A stretch of DNA of 11,178 nucleotides. Origin: Larix sibirica (taxonomy: Eukaryota > Streptophyta > Pinopsida > Pinales > Pinaceae). The stretch is from contig NWUY0300123484.1 in assembly GCA_004151065.3 (NCBI GenBank), positions 1-11,178 of the forward strand. Direction: 5' to 3'. Position numbers and translations under genes: made by a program. This document shows positions 1-7,358 of this stretch, piece by piece (position 1 is the first letter of the stretch; each line of letters starts with the position of its first letter). The notes below the pieces were generated by a model that was given only the letters and a program-made list of their open reading frames with translations, made no database searches and was not told the origin of the DNA.

Positions 1-485
1 CACTTTTTTATAAGCCAACTCTTGTTTCCCAAATGCTTTGTCGACCAAATGATAAAACATATCGACGCGTCGATGGGTTAGAGGATGGGGTACTTAATTA
101 TATGCTTAAAAAAAATGTAATAGATATATTTAATTTATAGTACCCCACGTCCCTTGCATATATGTCCTATTATAATTAATTCATTGATATTTTTAATTTT
201 ATAATTACACATATAAAACTGAGGTAGAAACTAAGCTATAAGCATTCTTTGGTTGTTTGTTTCCCTCTCCAAGTTATTAATTTTGAAGGTTAAAGAGGTA
301 CAATTATGATTGTAATAAAGTGAAAATAATGATATGAATGATGGTGGAAGAGTTAATTTAATTGTTATTTTATTTTGCTCTTATTATTGTTTTGTTAGTT
401 GTTTCCTTGTCCAAATACTTTTTTTGAAAATTTATAATGGAATGTCTTGTATACTTTCACTTTTTAGTTGGAAGAGTGAATGTAG
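1..485. other. AT-rich non-coding flank
   Basis: No open frame or RNA gene is supported here. The stretch is dominated by A/T runs. The two structured elements seen are the palindrome at 61-74 and a 9-bp inverted repeat, TGGGGTACT at 86-94 and AGTACCCCA at 139-147, separated by 44 bases of almost pure A/T. The latter could form a stem-loop but has no recognised role. Confidence 0.5.
61..74. repeat. 14-bp perfect palindrome, CpG-rich
   Basis: ATCGACGCGTCGAT is its own reverse complement and holds four CpG dinucleotides in 14 bases, in a flank otherwise poor in CpG. A separate GTCGAC palindrome lies just upstream at about 42-47. No function is assigned. It may be a chance palindrome or the remains of a methylated repeat. 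Confidence 0.6.
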
Positions 486-505
486 GAGGGTGTTTTTGGG
501 TGGGT
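486..505 (+). repeat. Target-site duplication, left copy
   Basis: The 20-base sequence GAGGGTGTTTTTGGGTGGGT is repeated perfectly at 641-660. The pair directly brackets the SINE-like insertion, so it reads as the target-site duplication made on insertion. The bases outside the pair differ, which sets the length at 20. Confidence 0.75.
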
Positions 506-528
506 AAGCTAGATTGCTATAGAGAAAC

Positions 529-539
529 TAGATGAGTGG
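529..539 (+). promoter_or_regulatory. Pol III box A-like
   Basis: TAGATGAGTGG fits the internal promoter box A pattern (T-R-G-C-N-N-A-G-Y-G-G) except for A in place of the single C. It sits 24 bases into the SINE-like insertion. Confidence 0.5.
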
Positions 540-563
540 AAACACTATTTCCCTCCCCACCAT

Positions 564-574
564 GGTTCAAGTCT
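564..574 (+). promoter_or_regulatory. Pol III box B
   Basis: GGTTCAAGTCT matches the box B consensus (GGTTCRANNCY) at every position. Placed 24 bases after box A, it supports a tRNA-derived origin for the insertion. Confidence 0.6.
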
Positions 575-640
575 TCTCACCTTAATTCCTCTCCAAGAGT
601 AGCAGGTGTTGGCAATCTCTTGTGGAAAGAAAAAAAACGA

Positions 641-660
641 GAGGGTGTTTTTGGGTGGGT
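641..660 (+). repeat. Target-site duplication, right copy
   Basis: Perfect second copy of the 20-base repeat at 486-505, directly after the A-rich tail of the SINE-like insertion. No substitution separates the copies, which suggests a fairly young insertion. Confidence 0.75.
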
Positions 661-1483
661 GTGAACCTTCACATGAACTCAACTCCAAACCTTCTCATGA
701 GGGTTATATTGGGTTTGGAATGTGAAGATGTGCATACACCTTTGCATTCTATGACCATTTCCATTGTACATCTTCAAACTACAATTTAGTTGGGGTTAGA
801 GTGTGAAAGTATATTTAGAAATTGGTTGACATAAATGGTTATTAATTCAAATGGAATTATTGTCCTCTCTCATTATACCATGTGGAGTTGTGTAAAAAAA
901 TATTCAAACATCCAACATTACATGTGAAAAGGAAGGGATGGCTTAGTGGAAAGCACGTGTTGCTTTTGGGTTTATGTTGTGGAAGGTTGAAAGATGGGCA
1001 TTGCAATTATTGTAACCCGATACACTAGATGTTACACAATCAATCCAAGTCTGTTTGCATCAAATCCACTTCACTTCAAACACTTTTAACATATGATGTA
1101 TCATTTTTGGGATTGTCTGTGTAGAGTAAGTCATTAATCTATGATCCATATTCACGAGTATTAGTCGCAATTGGCTAGTTCCTCATGATTTTGAATAGTC
1201 CACTAAGTATTCATTACATTGGGTGATGCTCACAAGGGTGAAGAAGTGAGATTAAAACTAGTGAAATGAATTGCATAGCATCAATAATCACGTCTAGGGA
1301 TTGTACCTGGTAACCATGACTAATTCTCGAGAGGCTACCCATCATAAGACTCATTTGGCTCAAGTGCACTACCCCATTTGCAAAACCTTAGCATAATTAT
1401 GAATCCTAAGCTCACATACTTTAGGATGGTCTCAATACACATGTATTTGTGGAAGGGGCTTATGGTCATGTGGCAATCATCTT
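661..1483. other. Unannotated non-coding stretch
   Basis: No convincing gene, transposon domain or tandem repeat is seen. A box A match, TGGCTTAGTGG at 939-949, followed by a poor box B-like GGTTGAAAGAT at 985-995, could be a second, more decayed tRNA-derived fragment. It lacks a tail and a target-site duplication, so it is not called as an element. Confidence 0.4.
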
Positions 1484-1810
1484 TTACTCCACAACGTTAT
1501 AGATATCCTCATACATGTTTCTTAGTCTCTCGTATGCCTTGAAGGTAACCACTATTTGGTTTTGTTGTGAATGATTGTGGTTCCAAGGTGAGGCCATTTC
1601 CATGGCCTTATGAACCATCATTATAGCATAAGAGCTCTCCAACAAGGCCAGTAGGTGCATGATATAAATGTGAATTAGAATTTTTTGAATTCCCCTAACT
1701 CCTCTATGAGGTTTATCATCGTTGGGTAATACTCTTACAGTGCAAAAATGCCATGATTTTAAGCTTATCTTTTGGTTTGTCTCTGTGTATATTTTTGCAT
1801 TTGTATGGAA
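1484..1810 (-). other. Open reading frame of unknown origin
   Basis: On the minus strand a frame stays open from just after a stop (complement of 1811-1813) to a TAA at 1484-1486, 109 codons including the stop. The first ATG is well inside and leaves 58 residues, beginning MHLLALLESSYAIMM and ending NMYEDIYNVVE. The peptide composition is mixed, with acidic and aromatic residues, and does not look like translated A/T repeat. No domain is recognised. It could be a decayed exon or transposon gag fragment, or a chance open frame in AT-rich DNA. There is no clear promoter or splice evidence. Confidence 0.2.
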
Positions 1811-1922
1811 CTACCTTTTGTGTTGGCTTCTATATGGGCATTTCCATTGAGGTTGTAGCAAATGTTGTGAATAAAACCATCAATATCAAGATCCCAAAAG
1901 TTTATACATTAAGAATTTTATA

Positions 1923-1969
1923 AAAACACAAGTCAAAACAAAATCTCAAACAAATCTAAATAAATATAT
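1923..1969 (+). repeat. 47-bp direct repeat, copy 1
   Basis: An A-rich 47-base segment identical to 1993-2039 (period 70). The copies are separated by 23 bases rich in T and A. The perfect identity suggests a recent local duplication, or replication slippage with partial divergence of the spacer. Confidence 0.8.
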
Positions 1970-1992
1970 TTTTTAAAAATTTTGTTCTTAGT

Positions 1993-2039
1993 AAAACACA
2001 AGTCAAAACAAAATCTCAAACAAATCTAAATAAATATAT
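1993..2039 (+). repeat. 47-bp direct repeat, copy 2
   Basis: Identical to the copy at 1923-1969. The match ends at 2039, where the next base is G instead of T. No terminal features of a transposon are seen. Confidence 0.8.
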
Positions 2040-2498
2040 GTTTACTATTATATTTGATGATGCATTGAAGTTAAATGAATTTTTTTAATAAAATTGATTT
2101 TTTTAAATAAAATTTGAGCTTTTCCATAGATCCTTTCAAACAAGCAACATCAAATCGATTAATTGTTTGGCATTTATAAGATTCTAAAAATCTATCCTTT
2201 CCAATTTTGAGAAGAAACAACTCAACTAATGCTTAGGTTTTCATCACAGGTACAAATTACAATGACAACCTTAATACAAAAGTTCGATCTTTTCAATAAG
2301 CATCCTTACAAATGTGCCAAATTTTCTGTTTTTTCAGAGTTGCGAATTGGAAAAAATAAAAGATCTTCATGTGATTTATTATGAACATGCCAAGCGATTG
2401 GAGAGAAGATCTTAATCACAATTGCGTCATTGGTTTGACGATATTCTTCTGATTAAATATCACGAAGGGATGAATCTCAAGACCGTGAGGGCGCCCCC
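2040..2498. other. Unannotated AT-rich stretch
   Basis: No gene or repeat is supported here. A minus-strand open frame starting at 2763 runs through its right edge, but that frame crosses the 62-bp repeat and the ambiguous base, and its peptide is not recognised. Confidence 0.4.
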
Positions 2499-2560
2499 AG
2501 TGTTGGAATTTCACTGAAATCTTACTTGTCATACTATTTTTTTTTACGTTTTGGGGTTTA
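2499..2560 (+). repeat. 62-bp direct repeat, copy A
   Basis: Starts AGTGTTGGAATTTC and ends TTTTGGGGTTTA. It aligns along its whole length with 2941-3002, with about seven substitutions, mostly transitions, and equal length. The TGTTGGAA start resembles the start of plant LTRs. No primer-binding site is seen after this copy and no clear polypurine tract before copy B, so a miniature LTR element (TRIM-like) is possible but not shown. An ambiguous base lies at 2561, directly after the repeat. Confidence 0.65.
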
Positions 2561-2940
2561 NTCACTTTCTTCAATTCCAAATATGAATCGGAGAAATTGT
2601 ACCTAGTTTCAATTACATAACACTCCGGATTGATTGTATCGCTCAACAAGATACACAAGCAAGTGGCCTCTGTTAAACACGTAGTCCTCCCTAGGGATTC
2701 AAAACTACCCCGATATTGCTGAAGATCCGGAATATAAATTGATTTTAGAGTGAAGTTCTTCAACTCTCCAAAGAGTTAATAACCCCATTCAATTTCACAC
2801 AATCCCACACCTATCTAGCAATAGAGAGATTGAGTACGAGCAGTCTACGAACATTTATTGACTAGATGGTTTCACCCCTACGTAATTGGGGCATAGGCCA
2901 TGGCTGTCCCTTGATGGTGGACACAACTTCATCGGGGCTC

Positions 2941-3002
2941 AGTATTGGAATTTCGCTGGAATTTTGCCTGTCATACTATTTTTTTTGACGTTTTGGGGTT
3001 TA
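2941..3002 (+). repeat. 62-bp direct repeat, copy B
   Basis: Diverged copy of 2499-2560, spaced 442 bases from it. It continues as ACA after the shared GGGGTTTA, giving a T..CA-type end. Weak similarity may run a further 15 or so bases past the repeat in both copies (CACTTTCTTCAAT against CATTCCCCTTCACT). The 380 bases between the copies hold no recognisable coding domain. Confidence 0.65.
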
Positions 3003-3816
3003 ACATTCCCCTTCACTGAACGTTTTACTTAAATATATACCAGTGAATAATAATGTTTTTGTGTTGTAATTTGGAAGTATAAAATGAACTAAATATGGAT
3101 CAAGGACAACCAACTATATGTATTCATATTTCCTTTTACAAATATACTTGAGAAATAACAACATAGCGTGCAAGCCCCAGGCAGCTTCCTTGACAACTAA
3201 CTCAGAGGCCCATTTGGTATGCTGACAATAGTTCGCCCGTTGAGATGGAACAACGTCAAATTAAAAAAGCAGAAGATGATTTACACATTCTTCAACATAG
3301 ACAACATCGATTGAATGGTTCCATTTATATGTGTTTAACAAAACCTTGTCACATGTAAATTTAGACAATGTATTGCATTTTTCTTAACAAGCTTCCATGT
3401 ATTTCAAATACATTTTCATACTGATATTTACAGAAAACACTATTTTTCTGTTTGCTTTAGGATTTCCAAACTTGTTTCCTTTTGACAAATATTGAAATGA
3501 TGGATGCACTAATGAACAATCACTAACAAATCCAATCAAACAATAAGTTAAACTAAATCGGGTTGTTGTGAGCATAATCAAATTTCAATCACTACTGTGA
3601 TGTAGGAGCATATTTTTCTAAATCAACATTAATTGATCATCCAATGAGGGGTCTTGACATTTGTTGAAGAATCTTATTTCTTTAATTTAATCATTCGGGG
3701 AGACTGGGAGGAAGTGTGGCCAAAGGAATGTAAATCATGCCAAACTAAAGTATGACCTCCTACCTCCTAGAAAGAAACACATAACGGATAAGTTTTACTT
3801 ACTGCTATTTATTTAG
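3003..3816. other. Unannotated stretch upstream of the USP pseudogene
   Basis: No convincing gene. A 65-codon minus-strand open frame at 3384-3581 gives an unrecognised peptide and has no supporting signals. The right end should contain the former promoter of the USP gene. Apart from the TATA-like site at 3817-3827, no element is called with confidence. Confidence 0.4.
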
Positions 3817-3827
3817 TATTTATACAA
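3817..3827 (+). promoter_or_regulatory. Possible TATA box of the USP pseudogene
   Basis: TATTTATACAA lies about 115 bases upstream of the ATG at 3939, a plausible distance for a plant gene with a short 5' leader. The sequence is AT-rich and such matches are common by chance, so this is tentative. Confidence 0.25.
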
Positions 3828-4116
3828 GCCCATGCAATCCAATATCCATAGTCATAGATAACAAGTGATCCTAGGCAATCCATCTTCCCCCTTATTCAAT
3901 TCCATCTAAATAAAAGAACATAGGAGAGTAGAATTAAGATGGTGAATAACATTGTGATTGCTTTGGATGAGAGTGAGGAAAGTATCTATGCATGTGAATG
4001 GGCTTGCAAACATCTCTTGGAAATAGAAACACCAAACATCTAGAAGCAGCGACAGTCGTATAACATGATTCTCATCCATGTTCATTCAACTGCCTCTTCT
4101 GCTCTTGCGGGTCTAG

Positions 4117-4288
4117 GTAAATACATACTTTTTAACACTTCTCAATTCAAATCTTAATTGAAATTTTCCCATCTCTCCATTTGTAGTCTGTATTCTGTTT
4201 TTTAGGACTTAGTAGCTTAAATCCACTATCTGTATTATCATTCTCCATGCTACCTATATTCTAAGCAATCAAGTCTTCAATTTTCTAG
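4117..4288 (+). other. Intron 1 of the USP pseudogene
   Basis: Starts GTAAATAC and ends TTTTCTAG. It joins exon 1 after the first base of a codon to exon 2 AGCTAGATG, restoring a Glu codon and an uninterrupted frame through exon 2. Confidence 0.75.
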
Positions 4289-4475
4289 AGCTAGATGCAA
4301 AGAGGAACACAAAGAGGGTATTGAACCGAGCTCTGCACATCTACGATCGATATGGTGTGAAGGAAGAGACCCAAGTTGTTACTGGAGAGGCCAAGGAGAG
4401 GATATGTGAAGTTGCGGCCAAATTAGTGGCACATTTGTTGGTCGTGGGCAGCGATGGGCATGACAGTTTTATAAG

Positions 4476-4566
4476 GTAATTATTTACACTAGTAATTTTT
4501 GTTGTATCCATTTGTAGAATGAATTTGGAGATTCATATGTGGAATTGTGTGATTTTTTATTTGTAG
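4476..4566 (+). other. Intron 2 of the USP pseudogene
   Basis: A 91-base intron, GTAATTAT to ATTTGTAG, rich in T. It splits an Arg codon after its second base and brings the exon 3 segment aligned with the USP nucleotide-loop tail into frame. Confidence 0.7.
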
Positions 4567-4730
4567 AGCAATCAGAGTAAGTCTCATTGATTACTGTGCT
4601 TGAAACGTTATCTTCCTTGTTGTGGTGGTCAACAAAAAGGTCTTTTATAGATAGATAAAAGTTATTTATGATTTCATCTTTTAGTGCATGCAGTTTGCTT
4701 CCTTGAGGGAATGGAAGTTTATGAGATTTT

Positions 4731-4894
4731 TAATGCGAGATGGAGCTAATTAAACATCAAATAAATCATTTACATAAAAATTCAATTTAATATGGAAACA
4801 CCAATTAATATTTAATGCAAAATGGAATGAATTAAACATCAAATAAATCATTTACATAAAAAATCAATTTAATATAGAAATGCCAATTAATATT
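4731..4894 (+). repeat. 82-bp tandem repeat, two copies
   Basis: Two adjacent copies (4731-4812 and 4813-4894) start TAATGC and share a long core including ATTAAACATCAAATAAATCA and CAATTAATATTTAA. A truncated third start, TAATACCAGATG, follows at 4895. The copies differ at only a few positions, so the duplication is moderately recent. It is not related to the 96-bp satellite and holds no gene. Confidence 0.8.
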
Positions 4895-5633
4895 TAATAC
4901 CAGATGCCATTCCTACATTCGACTTTTAATAATCTTTAAAACCCATATGCAAACCTAAGTCAAGACACTGAAAAAATAATCTAAATCTGCAATTTTATAT
5001 GTCCCCTGTGTATGGAGGGACATAATAATTTTACTATTAAAATAAAAGTACAAAATACAATGAAAATTATTGAGGAAACATCCCCGACTTTGACGTTCCC
5101 GTGATATTTTATGATTCGAATCTACCTTACAATATAGACAACTACATAGCTTAAATAAGAAAAATATGGTAACCTACAACATATATATAATTGCTTCCTT
5201 GGTTACTACAACCTCTGGCCTCCTAGGGTCTACCTGTAACCTCCTAGGTAGTCTTAATACAGTCTACCTATAACCTCGTAGGCAGTCATAATATAGGTAT
5301 AATGACGTTTTCAAGAAAATCTTAAACATCAAAATGACGGTTTGTCAAAATATTTAAACATCTAACGAAACGTTTTGAAAACAAAAATTCCCGTATTTAA
5401 CAGGGAAAAATCTCCAAGACAAGAAAATGCCCATCAAATTCCAACTCTGGACACCCCTATAGTCTCCATGTGCAGAGCCTCAAAGAATTCAATGACAACT
5501 GTAAAGTAAGTAGCAATTATTTTACCACTCACTATCGGTTTCTATGAGTAATGTTGTACTCAGTGGAGTATGTGAAAAAATAATCCACTTTAAGGACCAA
5601 TAATCCACTTTAAAAATACAACAATGTTGTACG
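4895..5633. other. Unannotated AT-rich stretch before the satellite
   Basis: No gene is supported. It contains the 34-bp tandem repeat at 5228-5293 and a short direct repeat, AATAATCCACTTTAA, at 5579-5593 and 5599-5613, next to the start of the satellite array. Confidence 0.4.
5228..5293 (+). repeat. 34-bp tandem repeat, two diverged copies
   Basis: GTCTACCTGTAACCTCCTAG and onward (5228-5260) recurs as GTCTACCTATAACCTCGTAG and onward (5262-5293). Each copy has a short inverted pair: CTACCT with AGGTAG in the first, and CTACCT with AGGCAG (one mismatch) in the second. Another CCTCCTAGG lies just upstream. No function is assigned. Confidence 0.6.
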
Positions 5634-5883
5634 AGAATATGTTACAGTGGGATTTGGTCAGTGTGTCTGCCAATTCAAACTTTAAGGATCATGAATTCAA
5701 TTAACCAGTGAGTTGATTTAACTTTTTTTTAAGTTAAAGAAACATGAATTTAATAAAGAATATGTTATGAGATTTGGTCAGATTTAGTGTCAATTCACTA
5801 TTAGCTTGAATTAACTTTTTCAAATGTTAAAAGTTAAAAGGCCTGAATTTAATAAAAAATATGTTATAATGAGATTTGATTAA

Positions 5884-6327
5884 ATTGAGTATCAATTCAT
5901 CATTGGTTTGAACTTATTTTTTCTAAAGTACCATGAATTTAATAAAGAATATTGGTTTGAACTTACTTTTTATGAAGTACCATGAATTTAATAAAGAATA
6001 TGTTATAGTGAGATTTGGTATTACATATCAATTCACCTTTAGTTTGGACTAACTTTTTCTAAAGCTAAAGTACCAAGAATTCAGTAAAGAACATGTTATA
6101 GTGGGATTTGGTTAGATTACATGTTAATTCACCATTGGGTTGATATGACTTTTTCTAAAGCTAAAAAATCATGATGTTAATAGAGAACATGTTTTATAAT
6201 GGGATTTGGTCAGATTGTGTTTTAATTCACCATTGGTTTGAATTAACTTTTTCTAAAACTAAATGATCATGAATTTAATAAAGAACATGTTACAGTGAGC
6301 TTTGGTCAGACTGAATGTCAATTCACC
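5884..6327 (+). repeat. Higher-order repeat, copy 1
   Basis: A block of about four 96-bp monomers that recurs as 6329-6729. Unit-by-unit order is conserved: a unit with GTATTACATATCAATTCACC, then GGTTAGATTACATG, then the ATGTTTTATAATGGG variant, then GAGCTTTGGTCAGACTGAAT. This copy is longer because it has a 49-bp local duplication (5932-5982). By eye the two blocks differ at about 15 positions over some 370 aligned bases, far less than neighbouring monomers do. Confidence 0.85.
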
Positions 6328-6328
6328 N

Positions 6329-6729
6329 AATTGAGTATCAATTCATCATTGGTTTGAACTTACTTTTTATTTTTATAAAGTACCATGAATTTAATAAAGA
6401 ATATGTTATATTGAGATTTGGTATTACATATCAATTCACCTCTAGTTTGGGCTAACTTTTTCTAAAGCTAAAGTACCATGAATTCAATAAAGAACATGTT
6501 ATAGTGGGATTTGGTTAGATTACATGTTAATTCACCATTGGTTTGATATGACTTTTTCTAAAGCTAAAAAATTATGATTTTAATAAAGAACATGTTTTAT
6601 AATGGGATTTGGTCAGATTGTGTGTTAATTCACCATTAATTTGAATTAACTTTTTCTAAAATTAAATGATCATGAATTTAATAAAGAACATGTTATAGTG
6701 AGCTTTGGTCAGACTGAATGTCAATTCAC
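6329..6729 (+). repeat. Higher-order repeat, copy 2
   Basis: Second copy of the four-monomer block. It begins AATTGAGTATCAATTCATCA directly after the ambiguous base at 6328, matching the sequence at 5884, and ends at the same TGTCAATTCACC that precedes the N in copy 1. Confidence 0.85.
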
Positions 6730-6997
6730 CACTGGTTTAAACTAACTTTTTCTTAAGCTAAAAGACAATGAATTTAATAAAGAACAAGTTATAGTGGAAT
6801 TTGGTCAGATTGCATGCCAATTCACCATTTGTTGAACTAGCTTTTTCTAGAACTAAATGACCATGAATTTAATAAAGAACATGTTAGAGTGGGAATTGAT
6901 CAGATTGCATGTCAACACGCCATTTGTTTGAACTAACTTTTTCTAGAGGTAAACGACCATGAATTTAATAAAGAACATGATATAGTGGGATTTGGTC

Positions 6998-7043
6998 ATA
7001 TTACCTATCAATTCACCACTATATTACCTATCAATTCACCACT
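6998..7043 (+). repeat. 23-bp perfect tandem duplication inside one monomer
   Basis: A 23-base segment beginning ATATTACCTATCAATTC occurs at 6998-7020 and immediately again at 7021-7043. It accounts for the one 120-bp unit in the array. Perfect identity suggests recent slippage. Confidence 0.85.
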
Positions 7044-7358
7044 GGTTTGAAATAACTTTTTTCTAGAGCTAAAGGACCATGAGTTTAATAAAGAACATGT
7101 TACAATGGGATTTGGTCAAATTATGTGTCTGTTCACCATTGGTTTGAACTGACTTTTTCTAGAGCTAAAAGACCATGAATTTAATAAAGAACATGTTATA
7201 GTGGGATTTGGTCAAATTGTGTGTCAATTCACCATTGGTTTGAACTCACTTTTTCTAAAGCTAAAAGACCGTGAATTTAATAAAAAATATGTTATCGTGG
7301 GACTTGGTTAGATTGCATGCCAATATGAAACTAACTTTTTTTTTTAAGTTTAAAGGAG

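Larger units (their letters stand above)
506..640 (+). mobile_element. SINE-like retroposon, about 135 bp, tRNA-related
   Basis: A non-autonomous retroposon of the kind transcribed by RNA polymerase III and mobilised by LINE enzymes. A box-A-like motif TAGATGAGTGG lies at 529-539 and matches the box A consensus at all but one position. A perfect box B, GGTTCAAGTCT, lies at 564-574, 24 bases after box A, slightly shorter than usual for tRNA-derived SINEs. The 3' end is A-rich, with eight A at 630-637 followed by CGA. The whole unit is flanked by a perfect 20-bp direct repeat. It has no coding capacity. The family is not recognised. The LINE relic at 8655-10731 is the sort of element that could supply its machinery, but its tail differs and no direct link is claimed. 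Confidence 0.68.
3939..4654 (+). pseudogene. Universal stress protein (UspA family) pseudogene, three exons
   Basis: Plant USPs are small alpha/beta proteins of about 160 residues, many of which bind ATP, with roles in stress responses. Three exons splice cleanly: 3939-4116, 4289-4475 and 4567-4654, with GT..AG introns of 172 and 91 bases and matching phases. The start MVNNIVIALDESEES has the family's beta-1 strand and Asp, followed by an EWACKHLL helix. ILIHVH is strand 2. GVKEETQVVTGEAKERICE and HLLVVGSDGHDS correspond to the conserved core before the nucleotide loop. VSLIDYCA corresponds to the usual GSVSDYCA. Two in-frame stops break it: TAG at 4041-4043 (codon 35) and TGA at 4601-4603, just before the last strand (FLVVVV). 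Each could be a C-to-T change from CAG or CGA. The loop G-x2-G-x9-G-S/T has lost its third Gly (Val here) and the glycines after GSDG, so ATP binding would be doubtful even with read-through. It stands alone, between repeats. Confidence 0.85.
5634..7358 (+). repeat. Satellite array, 96-bp monomer, direct orientation
   Basis: About 17 to 18 head-to-tail copies of an AT-rich unit. The conserved blocks in order are CATGAATTTAATAAAGAACA, TGTTATAGTGGGATTTGGTC, a short GATTGCATGTCAATTCACC-like block, and GGTTTGAACTAACTTTTTCT followed by AAAGCTAAAAGAC. Unit starts at 6671, 6767, 6862, 6958, 7078, 7174 and 7270 give a period of 95-96, except one 120-bp unit enlarged by an internal duplication. The left end (5634-5745) is a degenerate unit, and one unit near 5932 is cut to about 50 bp. 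There is no coding potential, as every frame is repeatedly stopped. Such arrays are typical of plant heterochromatin. Whether it is centromeric, subtelomeric or dispersed cannot be told from this window. Confidence 0.93.

Noticed and set aside
939-997. Box A match TGGCTTAGTGG with a weak box B-like GGTTGAAAGAT, possible second SINE or tRNA relic
   Set aside because: The box B is poor at two key positions, there is no cloverleaf, no A-rich tail and no flanking duplication. A single 11-base match is not enough to call an element.
2416-2763. 115-codon minus-strand open frame
   Set aside because: It runs through the 62-bp repeat and across the ambiguous base at 2561. Its peptide matches no family I know, and the repeated part reads differently in the second copy, where a stop appears. 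It is most likely repeat sequence read by chance.
3384-3581. 65-codon minus-strand open frame
   Set aside because: It is short and has no recognised domain, promoter or splice signals. Similar frames arise by chance in this DNA.
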